Origin: Stigmatella aurantiaca DW4/3-1
Lineage (GTDB): Bacteria; Myxococcota; Myxococcia; Myxococcales; Myxococcaceae
Reading direction: 5' to 3'
Length of the DNA: 64,000 bases
Assembly: GCF_000165485.1 (NCBI RefSeq)
Contig: NC_014623.1
Coordinates: forward strand, 5,784,893-5,848,892
This document shows, one piece after another, positions 1 through 8,478 of the stretch. Within the stretch, counting starts at the first letter, position 1; each line of letters opens with the position of its first letter. Below the pieces are notes generated by a model that saw only the letters and a program-made list of their open reading frames with translations, searched no databases and was not told where the DNA came from. The position numbers and the translations under genes are program-made.

Positions 1-580
<580 letters not shown>

Positions 581-690
581 GTGTCTGCTGCCCTTTCGAT
601 GCTCGGCGGGATGGGGGCCACGCTTCAAAACTTCCAACTATTCCAGCATGTTGTCCCGACGCCAGCGAGCCGCTCGACGTTGGACCGTAT

Positions 691-726
691 CAGCAACAAC
701 AAAAGGCCCTCAACTATTTAAGGGCC
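691..726 (-). terminator. Intrinsic terminator after tilS
   Basis: On the minus strand a hairpin with 6-bp arms (GGCCCT at 726-721 and AGGGCC at 710-705, about 10-nt loop) is followed by TTTTGTTGTTG. It sits 32 bp past the tilS stop and would separate tilS from ftsH transcription. Confidence 0.6.
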
Positions 727-758
727 CAGGAACAGCCCCTCTTCGCAGCCTGGGGACT

Positions 759-2117
759 CTATAACGAAGCACTGCCTCTTCTGCTTGGCCCAGGTGGTGA
801 AGCCCACAGCGACTGTCTGGAAACCACCTTCTCCCGCGGCGCCGCCCACAGCCCTGGCACCCAGAGCACCTGGCCCCGTGCGTCCACGACGACGGGGTGG
901 AGATCTCGACGCTCGGCGGGCATCCGAAGGTCCACGAGCACATCCTGCAGCTTGCGCGAGCCGTTCTTGCCCCGGAGCCGGTCTCCTGGACGGCGAAGCC
1001 GCACCGTGAGGGGCCAGCACGTCTCCTCGGACAGCGGCAGGACGAGCGCGCCAGGGGGCTCCTCGCCTCCCCGCACTTCGAAATGCCAGCCCGTCTCTGC
1101 CCAGGGGCCCGAAGCCCCTGGGCCCTCCAGGGCCAACGCCCTCGGCTCGGGCCGGGACACCGGCACCCTGACGCACCGCACCAAACCTCCCGAGGCGCGG
1201 AGTTGGAGGCCATGGCTCAGCGTCGCGGAACGGCCTCCCTCCACCGCCGCCAACACCCGCTCCAGCGTCGCCGCGTCGACGACGGCCCTTGCCTCTGCCA
1301 GCAAGCGGGCGAGCACCCGGCGGCGCAGCGGAAGCTCCAAGGCCCGGACACCCACCGCATCCAGTCCTTCTCCAGACCCCCTCAGGCGATCCCACGCGGC
1401 ACCAGCCAATGATTGGAGCAAGGCCTCATCCTCGGCCGCCAGCCGTGCGAACGAGGCCAACCGCTCCGTCACCGGGTAGCCCACGGCCTGGGTGAGGGCT
1501 GGAAGCACGTGGTGGCGGATCCGCGCGCGGAGGAAGCGCGGATCCGCGTTCATCGGATCCACCGCGAAGCCCTCCTCTTGCTCCCCCAAGAACGCTTCCA
1601 CCTGCTCCCGGGTGAGCGCGAGCAGCGGGCGCACGAGCACACCGCGCGCGGATGTGATGCCGGTGGCGCCCCGGAGCGAGGTGCCACGGGCCAGCCGCAT
1701 GAGCAGCGTCTCGGCCTGATCCGAGGCGGTGTGCGCGGTGGCGATCGCCGCCAGCTTCCTCTCCGAGCAGAGCTGCGAGAGGGCCGCGTACCGTGCCTCG
1801 CGTGCCCGCACCTCCAAGCCAGGACCCTCCTTCACGTGGAGCGAGCGCACATGGCAGATCATCTTCTGGCGCGCAGCCAGACGCTCGACCGCTCGAACCT
1901 CTTCCATCGCCTCGGGCCGCAGGCCGTGATCCAGCGTGGCCACCTCCACCAGGATCCCCAAGCGCTCGCGCACGAGCGCCGTGCCCAGCAGCAACGCGGT
2001 GGAATCCACGCCCCCCGAGACGGCGAGCAACACGGAGCGGTGCGCGAGGCCCACAGAACGAAAGGACGCCTCGAGCGTCCTACAGATGAGTCGAGTGGCG
2101 CGGCGGGGGCGAGGCAT
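759..2117 (-). CDS. tilS: tRNA(Ile)-lysidine synthetase TilS
   Basis: ATP-dependent enzyme that converts C34 of tRNA-Ile2(CAU) to lysidine so that it reads AUA. The PP-loop ATPase motif SGGVDST lies at residues 34-40 of the form that starts at the ATG at 2117. Other family signatures are TLDHGLR, the TAHTASDQAETLLMRL block, and the C-terminal substrate-binding domain with RRPGDRLRGKNGSRKLQDVL. An upstream GTG at 2210 is in frame but would add 31 residues without N-terminal homology, so I prefer 2117. Length (452 aa) is normal. A tRNA with a CAU anticodon, a possible substrate, lies in this window at 46057. Confidence 0.93.
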   Translation of the reverse strand: MPRPRRATRLICRTLEASFRSVGLAHRSVLLAVSGGVDSTALLLGTALVRERLGILVEVATLDHGLRPEAMEEVRAVERLAARQKMICHVRSLHVKEGPGLEVRAREARYAALSQLCSERKLAAIATAHTASDQAETLLMRLARGTSLRGATGITSARGVLVRPLLALTREQVEAFLGEQEEGFAVDPMNADPRFLRARIRHHVLPALTQAVGYPVTERLASFARLAAEDEALLQSLAGAAWDRLRGSGEGLDAVGVRALELPLRRRVLARLLAEARAVVDAATLERVLAAVEGGRSATLSHGLQLRASGGLVRCVRVPVSRPEPRALALEGPGASGPWAETGWHFEVRGGEEPPGALVLPLSEETCWPLTVRLRRPGDRLRGKNGSRKLQDVLVDLRMPAERRDLHPVVVDARGQVLWVPGLWAAPREKVVSRQSLWASPPGPSRRGSASL

Positions 2118-2259
2118 CACGAGTGGAGGGGGAATGGATTTTTCGCAGGCCACGTTACATGGCACGCAGATGGGTGGAAGGTGCAGGGGCTGGGCGGGCG
2201 AACCCCTCACGGGGAAGCAGGTTGAAGCCAGGCCGGAATAGAAGACCTGGCCTGCGGTG

Positions 2260-2288
2260 TTGATTATCAGAGAGTCGCTCTCGAAAAT
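2260..2288 (+). promoter_or_regulatory. Candidate promoter of the 2295-2412 RNA, with a palindrome in the spacer
   Basis: TTGATT (2260-2265) and GAAAAT (2283-2288) are 17 bp apart and match the sigma-70 consensus at 4 of 6 positions each. The spacer holds a palindrome, GAGAG-TCG-CTCTC (2270-2282), well placed to be an operator or part of the leader. The transcription start would be near 2295. Confidence 0.35.
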
Positions 2289-2294
2289 TCTTGA

Positions 2295-2412
2295 CGTTGG
2301 GCCTAGGGGTCCCCCCCCTCCCCCTCTGGGCCCACGGGGCCGCTGGGATAATTTTCCGGCGGTCCCTCTTTCCAGAACGCCCCGGGCCGATTTCTAGGCC
2401 CGGGGCGTTTCT
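2295..2412 (+). ncRNA. Candidate small RNA with three stem-loops
   Basis: No protein is encoded here, but three hairpins follow one another. Stem 1 pairs 2298-2303 with 2329-2334 and carries a loop rich in C. Stem 2 pairs 2336-2346 with 2356-2366: 11 bp with two G-U pairs and a 9-nt AT-rich loop. Stem 3 is a perfect 13-bp terminator (2376-2388 with 2397-2409) followed by TTTCTCTTTT. A promoter-like pair lies just upstream, and the next gene has its own promoter at 2471. The C-rich loop could pair with Shine-Dalgarno sequences, which is inference. A three-hairpin, about 120-nt RNA recalls Pxr of Myxococcus, but I cannot align the two. Confidence 0.5.
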
Positions 2413-2470
2413 CTTTTCGGCCCTAAAAGTGCCTCATCCCGAAGAGTTGCGTGGGAGGCTTCCGAAACCG

Positions 2471-2499
2471 TTGACCCGCTAGTGCGTCTGTCGGATAAC
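2471..2499 (+). promoter_or_regulatory. Promoter of the tandem RHH genes
   Basis: TTGACC (2471-2476) and GATAAC (2494-2499) are separated by exactly 17 bp. The start would be near 2506, about 45 nt ahead of the ATG at 2550. Confidence 0.55.
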
Positions 2500-2549
2500 C
2501 CCCCCGGTGTGTACAGGTCGTCACCTCGCATCCACTCCGGAGACTCGGT

Positions 2550-2753
2550 ATGGCAGGCACCGACAAGCGTAAGCAGTCGCTGTACTTCCCCGAAGAGATG
2601 TTGAAGGAAATCCAGGAAGAGGCGACCCGCCAGGACCGCTCCCTGTCATGGGTCGTGCAGCAGGCGTGGAAGATCGCTCGTGAGCGCATCAAGGCCTTCC
2701 CTGCCGTCAATGATGTCACCGGCGACGAACGCCAAGATCCCCGCGAGGAGTAA
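2550..2753 (+). CDS. Ribbon-helix-helix small protein (first of a tandem pair)
   Basis: A 67-residue protein whose residues 6-44 (RKQSLYFPEEML ... SLSWVVQQAWKIAR) have the strand-helix-helix pattern of CopG/Arc-type DNA-binding proteins. I believe this is the small family called TIGR04563 in myxobacteria, but that is from memory. The tail is short and acidic. It has a strong promoter at 2471 and is followed after 8 bp by a paralogue, so the two are probably co-transcribed. No toxin gene is next to them, so a role as a chromosomal regulator is more likely than a toxin-antitoxin pair. The target is unknown. Confidence 0.8.
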   Translation: MAGTDKRKQSLYFPEEMLKEIQEEATRQDRSLSWVVQQAWKIARERIKAFPAVNDVTGDERQDPREE

Positions 2754-2761
2754 CCACGAGC

Positions 2762-3019
2762 ATGTCGTCCACAGATCATCGCAAGCAGAGTCTCTATTTC
2801 CCGGAGGACATGCTCGAGGAGATCCAGCGCGAGGCGACTCGGCAGGATCGCTCGCTCTCCTGGATCGTCCAGCAGGCCTGGAAGGTGGCCCGCGGGGACA
2901 TCCGGAAGATGCCTTCCGTCAATGACGTGCTCAGCCCAGTGCCCGCCAAGCCGGTGCCCGTGGCGCCCGCGGTCACCCCCGTACCGGTGGCCGCGATTGA
3001 CGGCGAGCCCAAGCCCTAA
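2762..3019 (+). CDS. Ribbon-helix-helix small protein (second of a tandem pair)
   Basis: An 85-residue paralogue of the preceding gene. Over the 39-residue RHH core, 33 positions are identical by eye. It differs by a longer C-terminal tail of Pro, Val and Ala (PVPAKPVPVAP...), probably flexible. The 8-bp gap to the first gene points to one transcript, and the proteins could form homo- or heterodimers. Two GC-rich hairpins follow the stop codon. Function is not known beyond the predicted DNA-binding fold. Confidence 0.8.
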   Translation: MSSTDHRKQSLYFPEDMLEEIQREATRQDRSLSWIVQQAWKVARGDIRKMPSVNDVLSPVPAKPVPVAPAVTPVPVAAIDGEPKP

Positions 3020-3020
3020 A

Positions 3021-3060
3021 GGGGGCGTTTGCCCCCGGCCTTCCTTCGGGCGGGCCGGGG
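3021..3060 (+). terminator. GC-rich hairpins after the RHH pair
   Basis: GGGGGC-GTTT-GCCCCC (3021-3036) is followed directly by CCCCGGCC ... GGGCCGGGG (about 3033-3060). The two are partly mutually exclusive. The T-run afterwards is weak (GGTTTC), so termination is plausible but not certain. Confidence 0.4.
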
Positions 3061-3135
3061 CGGTTTCATGCAGTGCTCGAAGCATCCGGGTGAGGGCGCG
3101 AGGGGCGTGATCCGCGCCGTTTTTTTGCCGCCCCC

Positions 3136-4719
3136 ATGAGTGCGTGCGACGTTCAACGCCGCTTCCACTCCATGCGCGCGTCGCTTGCCCTCCACCTTGC
3201 CCTGTTCCGCCGCCAGAAGGCCCTGATCGCCCGTGCGGTCGAAGGTCAGTCCAGTGCGTTCCGCGCCTACGAGGCCCGGTACCGCCGCCGGACGGCGAGC
3301 TACCACCAGGTTCTCCCGCTCCCCACCGTGCACCAGCAGGTTCTGGCCGCGGACGTGGTGTACGTCGGCGATTACCACACCCTGCCGCTGGCTCAGGAGA
3401 CCTACCTGGGGTTGGTGGAGCGGACCCTGAACACCGGCCGCCGCACCGTGCTGGCGCTCGAATGCGTGGAGGGACGGCACCAGGCCGCACTCGATGCCTA
3501 TCTCGCGGGAAAGCTGCCGGAGCGCTCCCTGCTGGCGCGGCTCGGGCATGCGCCGGGACCCGATGGCTGGTCCGGCTTCCGGCCCCTGCTCGCCTTCGCC
3601 CGCCGCCACCGGCTGGAGGTGGTGGGAATCGATCGCCGGGCACAGGGCAAGCACTCCCTCGCGCTGCGGGACGCGTATGCCGCCGAGCGCATCGCCCGGG
3701 TGGCCCGGGCCGAGGATCGGCCTCGCGTCATGGTGCTGGTCGGCCAGTACCACATCACCCCGTGCCACCTCCCGGCGCAGGTGGAGCGGGCGCTGGGCGA
3801 GGCCCAGGCGCGGCGGGGGCTCGTGGTGTACCAGAACTGCGAGGGTGTCTACTGGCGGCTGGCGCGCGAAGGACGGGCGGGCGCGGTGGAAGCGGTGGAG
3901 TTGCCTGACGGCTCGCTGTGCCTGCTGAACGCCTCGCCGGTGGTGTGCCAGCAAAGCTTCCTGGACTACCTGGAGGCCGAGGCCGGGGATGCGCCGCTGC
4001 GAGAGCGCAGCGCGGCGGAGCGCTTCCGGGAGATGGCGAGCCTGATTGCCCGGCTCGCGGGAGTCCAGGTGGGCCGGGCGCTGGAGGCGGTGGAGGTGGC
4101 GACCGCGGCGGACAGCGACGTGCTGGCGCGCATCCAGCAGCGAGGACGCTTCACGCAGGCGGAGCTGGGCCAGCTCCGGCGGCACATGCTCTCGCGCGAG
4201 AGCAGCTACATCCCCAGGGCCCGGACGGCGTACCTGGCCTCCCTGTCACTGAACCACGCGGCGGAGGAGGCCGCGCACTTCGTCCGGCACTGCGCCGTGG
4301 GAGACGCGATGGAGGCGTCCCGGCGAGCCTCGGATGCGTTCTACGCACGGTGCCTGGAAGAAGCGCTGGGCTTCTTCGGCTCGAAGCTGGTGAACCCGCG
4401 GCGAGGCTGCGCGGGGCTCGCCGAGTGGGCCCGCCGGTTCGGCGAGAACCGCGGGGTGGACCGGCAGATCGCCGCATTCGTGCTGGCCCACAAGGCCGCG
4501 GAGACCGAAGGGCCCGACGAGGCGGTGAAGCTGCTACCGCTGCGCAAGGACCGGCTGTTCCACGGTGTCAGCCACGCACTGGGCTACCTGCTGGGAGATG
4601 CGCTGTACCGGGCCTTCGACGCGGGACAGGTGGAGAAGCCGGAGATCCGCGCCCTCTTCCGGGATCCGCTCGCGGACCCGCGCAGCACCTATTTTCACTG
4701 GGTCCACCGTCTGGGCTGA
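3136..4719 (+). CDS. ChaN-like domain protein
   Basis: A 527-residue protein with an N-terminal ChaN/DUF399-like domain: VVYVGDYHTLPLAQ (residues 74-87) is the family's usual G-[ED]-x-H motif, and a second block, MVLVGQYHI, lies near residue 198. ChaN of Campylobacter is a haem-binding surface lipoprotein, but this protein has no signal peptide or lipobox and is much longer, with an all-helical C-terminal half of unknown function. So it is a cytoplasmic member with a lineage-specific extension. It stands alone between the RHH genes and a convergent YjbR gene (1-bp gap). Ligand and role are unproved. Confidence 0.65.
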   Translation: MSACDVQRRFHSMRASLALHLALFRRQKALIARAVEGQSSAFRAYEARYRRRTASYHQVLPLPTVHQQVLAADVVYVGDYHTLPLAQETYLGLVERTLNTGRRTVLALECVEGRHQAALDAYLAGKLPERSLLARLGHAPGPDGWSGFRPLLAFARRHRLEVVGIDRRAQGKHSLALRDAYAAERIARVARAEDRPRVMVLVGQYHITPCHLPAQVERALGEAQARRGLVVYQNCEGVYWRLAREGRAGAVEAVELPDGSLCLLNASPVVCQQSFLDYLEAEAGDAPLRERSAAERFREMASLIARLAGVQVGRALEAVEVATAADSDVLARIQQRGRFTQAELGQLRRHMLSRESSYIPRARTAYLASLSLNHAAEEAAHFVRHCAVGDAMEASRRASDAFYARCLEEALGFFGSKLVNPRRGCAGLAEWARRFGENRGVDRQIAAFVLAHKAAETEGPDEAVKLLPLRKDRLFHGVSHALGYLLGDALYRAFDAGQVEKPEIRALFRDPLADPRSTYFHWVHRLG

Positions 4720-4720
4720 G

Positions 4721-5227
4721 TCAGCGCGCCCGCTTCGCCGCCGTCTTCTTCTTCGCTGGTTTGCGCGCCACGGTTTTCTTCGCGGCGGCGGGCTTCTTCA
4801 CGGCAGCGGCCTTCTTCGCGGCGGCAGGCTTCTTCGCGGCGGCAGCCTTTCCAAGGGCTGTCCCTCCGAGCTGCGCCACGAGCTTCTTCGGGGCCACGGA
4901 GCGGTAGCTCTCGTCGATCCACTGGCGCAGCAGGTCCAGGGGAGGCTTCTCCTTCGGACCGAACTGGACCGACACCCAGCCGCTCTTGCCGAGACCGTAC
5001 CCGGTGGGCTTGGCGAACGGCATCATCAGGGCCGCCTCGCTGGACTGGGGAAGCTTGACGGAGAGCCCCAGCTCCGCACTTCCTGTTCCCAGGAAGACAA
5101 AGACCTTGCCCTGGACCTTGAGGACAAGCTCCCCCCAGGGGAAGTCCTCGTGGGAACCGGGATAACCAAGCGCGAACTCACGCAGCGCCTGCCGATGGGG
5201 GTTGTTCACGCCTTTGGCGTCGGACAT
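4721..5227 (-). CDS. YjbR/MmcQ-family protein with histone-H1-like tail
   Basis: Residues 1 to about 115 form a YjbR (CyaY-like fold) domain: the family landmarks [15 protein letters not shown] and GWVSVQF are present. After residue 118 comes a tail of some 50 residues made almost only of Ala, Lys and Pro in AAAKKPAA-type repeats, like the C-terminal domain of histone H1 or bacterial AlgP/Hc1 proteins. The start at 5227 is chosen because AAGGA lies 8 bases ahead; the GTG at 5242 is itself part of that ribosome site. YjbR proteins are putative DNA-binding proteins; the basic tail supports binding to DNA here. It is divergent from the carboxyltransferase gene. Confidence 0.85.
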   Translation of the reverse strand: MSDAKGVNNPHRQALREFALGYPGSHEDFPWGELVLKVQGKVFVFLGTGSAELGLSVKLPQSSEAALMMPFAKPTGYGLGKSGWVSVQFGPKEKPPLDLLRQWIDESYRSVAPKKLVAQLGGTALGKAAAAKKPAAAKKAAAVKKPAAAKKTVARKPAKKKTAAKRAR

Positions 5228-5289
5228 GGGGATTTCCTTCACAGCTCAAGTAGGATTGACTCGCGAATCAACATCCGGGAGCGCACCGC

Positions 5290-6873
5290 ATGAAGATGAA
5301 AGATCGCATGGACAAGCTCGCCGAGCACCGCCGCCGCAATGAAAGCATGGGTGGAGCGGAGCGGGTCGAGCGCCAACGCGCCAAGAACAAGCTGGATGCC
5401 CGCTCGCGCCTGAAGCTGTTGTTCGACCCGGACACCTTCGAGGAGCTGGGACTGTTGGCTGCGCACCATGGCAACCTCCCAGAGGAAGAAGAAGCAGACA
5501 AGCCCTCTTCTGCGGATGGGGTCATCACCGGCACCGGCGAAATCGACGGCCGCCCCGTGGCCGCCGCCATCTACGACTTCACCGTGTTCGGTGGCTCCAT
5601 CGGCGAGATCGGCGAGCGGAAGGTGGCGCGGCTGAGGGACATGGCCCTCAAGAGCCGCATCCCCATGGTGTGGCTGGTGGACTCGGCGGGCGCCCGGCTG
5701 GATGCCTCCGCGGGCATTGATCCGCGGCGCATCGCGGGCTTCGCGGACACGGGCTACCTCTTCCGGGAACAGGTGGTGATGAGCGGGGTGATTCCGCAGG
5801 TGGCGGCCATGATGGGGCCCGGCGCCGCGGGCACCGCCTACATTCCCGCCCTGGCGGATTTTCTGCCCATGGTGAAGGCCACGAGTTCCATCGCCATTGG
5901 CGGTCCGTACCTGGTCGAGTCCGTGGTGGGCGAGAAGGTGACGGAAGAAGAGCTGGGCGGCTCCAAGGTGCACACGGAGATCTCCGGGGTGGCGGATGCG
6001 GAGTATCCGGATGACCCGGCGTGCATTGCCGCCGTGCGCGAGTACCTGTCCTTTTTCCCCTCGCATTGCGAGGAGAGGCCCCCGCGCAAGCCCTCGGCGG
6101 ACCCGTTCAACCGGCGGGACGAGGAGATCCTCAAGATCGTCCCGGACAGCCCCCGGCAGGCGTTCGACATGCACAAGGTCATCCTGTCGCTGGTGGATGA
6201 CCGGAAGTTCTTCCCGCTCAAGCCCCGCTGGGCGCGCAACCTCATCACCGGGCTGGCGCGCATCGACGGCTACCCGGTGGGCATCGTGGCCAACAACTCG
6301 ATGTACCTGGGCGGCATCCTCGACGTGAACGCGTCGGACAAGGCGGCGCGCTTCGTGAACCTGTGTGACGCCTTCAACATCCCGCTGGTGTTCCTGCAGG
6401 ACGTGCCGGGCTTCATGGTGGGCACGAAGGTGGAACAGGCGGGCATCATCCGTCACGGGGCGAAGATGATGTACGCGGTGGCGAGCGCCACGGTGCCCAA
6501 GTTCACCGTGGTGGTGCGCAAGGGCTACGGTGCGGGCTACTACGTGATGAACGGGCGGGCGTTCGAGCCGGACCTGCTCATCGCCTGGCCGGGCGCGGAG
6601 ATCGGCGTGATGGGCCCGGAGGGCATGGTGTCCATCGCGGCGCGCAAGCTCTTGCAGAGCGCGGAGAGCCCCGAGGCCGCCGAGGCGATGAAGAAGGAGA
6701 TGGCGGACAACCTCCGCCAGCACATCCGCATCGAGCGCACGGCGGCCCTGGCCATGGTGGACGACGTGGTGGACCCCCGGGACACGCGGCGCCTGCTGGC
6801 GCGGGCGCTCAAGCGCACGGCGAACAAGAAGGTGGAGCGTCCCTTCCGCCGCCGGGAGATCTCCCCCGTCTGA
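5290..6873 (+). CDS. Acyl-CoA carboxylase carboxyltransferase (beta) subunit
   Basis: A 527-residue carboxyl transferase of the propionyl-/methylcrotonyl-CoA carboxylase beta type, which moves CO2 from carboxybiotin to an acyl-CoA. The two crotonase-like halves are clear: an N half with VVMSGVIPQVAAMMGPGAAGTAYIPA and a C half with DVPGFMVGTKVEQAGIIRHGAKM and YVMNGRAFEPDLLIAWPGAEIGVMGPEG. The start has GGGAG nearby. No biotin carboxylase or biotin carrier gene is adjacent, so the alpha subunit must lie elsewhere. The exact acyl-CoA cannot be read from the sequence; methylmalonyl-CoA production from propionyl-CoA is one choice. Confidence 0.9.
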   Translation: MKMKDRMDKLAEHRRRNESMGGAERVERQRAKNKLDARSRLKLLFDPDTFEELGLLAAHHGNLPEEEEADKPSSADGVITGTGEIDGRPVAAAIYDFTVFGGSIGEIGERKVARLRDMALKSRIPMVWLVDSAGARLDASAGIDPRRIAGFADTGYLFREQVVMSGVIPQVAAMMGPGAAGTAYIPALADFLPMVKATSSIAIGGPYLVESVVGEKVTEEELGGSKVHTEISGVADAEYPDDPACIAAVREYLSFFPSHCEERPPRKPSADPFNRRDEEILKIVPDSPRQAFDMHKVILSLVDDRKFFPLKPRWARNLITGLARIDGYPVGIVANNSMYLGGILDVNASDKAARFVNLCDAFNIPLVFLQDVPGFMVGTKVEQAGIIRHGAKMMYAVASATVPKFTVVVRKGYGAGYYVMNGRAFEPDLLIAWPGAEIGVMGPEGMVSIAARKLLQSAESPEAAEAMKKEMADNLRQHIRIERTAALAMVDDVVDPRDTRRLLARALKRTANKKVERPFRRREISPV

Positions 6874-6874
6874 G

Positions 6875-7654
6875 TCACCGGGCGGCGGGCTTCACCGCGC
6901 GCGTCGCGGCGAGCGGAGACAGGTACTCCGACAGCTTGTCTCCCTCGGAGTGCAGGTCCTCATAGAAGCCCGCCAGGAGGAAGCCCGCGGCGAGCTGTCC
7001 ACCGATCTGGTCCTCCAGCGAGTGCGCGATGCACAGGGGCTCGCCCTTGTCCGTGTACCGCCGCCGCTCCTCCTCGGTGAGGCTGGTGAAATCCGAGTAG
7101 GGCATCCGGTACTTGAGCTGCATCGTCCCCTGCTTCTCCAACTCGGGATCGAACAGGAAGCCGATCGGGTTGCAGAACCCCGACAGCAGGACGCCTCCGG
7201 GGCGCAGAACGCGGTACGCCTCGCGCCAGACCTGGCGCACATTCTCCACGAAGCAGTTCGAGGCCGGGTTGAAGATGAGATCGAAGCTCCCGTCCGCGAA
7301 GGCGGACAGATCCCTCATGTCCCCCTCGACGAGCCGCATCTCCAACCCCTCCCGTTCCGCCACCAGGCGGTCCTGTCCCAGCTGCGCCGGTGAGTTGTCG
7401 AAGATCGTCATGCGGGCCCCTGCCGCCGCCAGGACGGGCCCCTGCTGCCCTCCCGCGCTCGCGAGGCCCAGCACCTCCCGGCCCTGAAGCTCCCCGAACC
7501 ACTCCCGGGGCACGGGCTTGTGCGGCGTCAGCACCACGCTCCACTCGCCCCGGCGCGCGGCGGCGATGACCTCTGGACTCACGGGCAACGTCCACCGAGA
7601 GCCTTGGGCCACCTGCCGGTTCCACGCCTCCCGGTTGTACTCCCGGACATCCAT
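6875..7654 (-). CDS. Class I SAM-dependent methyltransferase
   Basis: A methyltransferase of about 259 residues with motif [19 protein letters not shown], an acidic residue after strand 2 (IFDNS), the GDMRDLSAF motif and the post-motif [13 protein letters not shown]. Substrate unknown; members of this type are often annotated as UbiE/Methyltransf_11. The ATG at 7654 has GAAGG ahead of it and comes just after the SDR stop. An alternative ATG at 7666 would overlap the SDR gene by 11 bp. The tight spacing suggests translation coupled to the SDR gene. Its stop is 1 bp from the end of the convergent carboxyltransferase gene. Confidence 0.85.
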   Translation of the reverse strand: MDVREYNREAWNRQVAQGSRWTLPVSPEVIAAARRGEWSVVLTPHKPVPREWFGELQGREVLGLASAGGQQGPVLAAAGARMTIFDNSPAQLGQDRLVAEREGLEMRLVEGDMRDLSAFADGSFDLIFNPASNCFVENVRQVWREAYRVLRPGGVLLSGFCNPIGFLFDPELEKQGTMQLKYRMPYSDFTSLTEEERRRYTDKGEPLCIAHSLEDQIGGQLAAGFLLAGFYEDLHSEGDKLSEYLSPLAATRAVKPAAR

Positions 7655-7655
7655 G

Positions 7656-8444
7656 TCAGCCTTCATGAATCACCCTGCCTTCCATGCCCCCCGCCACGGT
7701 GACGACTTCACCGGTCACGTGCCCTGAGATGCGATCCGATGCCAGCGTGACAATGACCCGGGCAATGTCCTCGGGCTGGGCCACCTTACGCAAGGCCATG
7801 GTCCGCGTCACCCGGGAGAGAAACGCCGGGTCTTGCAGCCTCGCCCGGTTTCGATCCACCTCGGTCCAGCCCGGACACACCACGTTGACCCGCGCCAGCG
7901 GCGCGATGCGCCCCAGCTCGTTCTTCAGGCTCTTCACGAAGCCGCTGGCCAACGCGCCCTTGGCCGCCGCGTAGTCTGAATGGCCCGCCTCGCCGAAGAG
8001 ACCCGCCGTGGAGCTGATCAGCACCAGGCTCCCGCCCCGCGTCACCTCGACATGCCTCAGGAAGGCCCGGCAGCACAGAAAGACGCTGTCCAGGTTCTCC
8101 GCCATCGACTGGCGCCACCGCGACAGCGGCATCTTCCACACCGGCACGTCCAGGGGCGCCCAGTGGCCCGCGTTGGCCACCAGCACATCCAACCGCCCCA
8201 GCGCCCTCACCGCCTCGGGGATGAGCGCATCCACCTCCGCTTCGGACGTCAGGTCCGCCCGGAGCGCCACCCCCCCGACCTCGCCTGCCAGAGCCCGTGC
8301 CGACGCCTCGCTCGACCGGTAGTGCACCGCCACCCGGGCGCCCTCTTCCGCGAAGGCGCGCACCGTGGCGGAACCAATTCCCCCGGCGCCCCCCGTCACG
8401 AGGACGCCCTTGCCCTGCAGTTCCGTCTCCATAGGTGGCGCCAT
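7656..8444 (-). CDS. Short-chain dehydrogenase/reductase
   Basis: Classical SDR of 262 residues. The nucleotide-binding TGGAGGIG motif follows the N-terminal strand; NAG (VANAGHW), the catalytic Ser in SSTAG and the YAAAK catalytic pair are present, with [11 protein letters not shown] after them, where classical SDRs have PG. The Tyr-x-x-x-Lys pair supports an active NAD(P)-dependent oxidoreductase of the FabG-like type. Substrate unknown. It lies 34 bp after kce on the same strand and just before a methyltransferase, so it may be read through from the lysine operon, but no pathway step there needs it. Confidence 0.87.
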   Translation of the reverse strand: MAPPMETELQGKGVLVTGGAGGIGSATVRAFAEEGARVAVHYRSSEASARALAGEVGGVALRADLTSEAEVDALIPEAVRALGRLDVLVANAGHWAPLDVPVWKMPLSRWRQSMAENLDSVFLCCRAFLRHVEVTRGGSLVLISSTAGLFGEAGHSDYAAAKGALASGFVKSLKNELGRIAPLARVNVVCPGWTEVDRNRARLQDPAFLSRVTRTMALRKVAQPEDIARVIVTLASDRISGHVTGEVVTVAGGMEGRVIHEG

Positions 8445-8478
8445 TATGGGCCACCGGGAGACCCGGGAAAGTTCCCGC

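Noticed and set aside
2260-2412. Calling the small RNA Pxr
   Set aside because: Hairpin number and length agree, but I cannot recall the Pxr sequence well enough to align it, so no name is given.
2471-2499. A sigma-54 (-24/-12) promoter for the RNA or RHH genes
   Set aside because: TGGCCTGCGGTGTTGA at 2248 resembles one but the -12 GC is out of place by one base; sigma-70-like boxes fit better.
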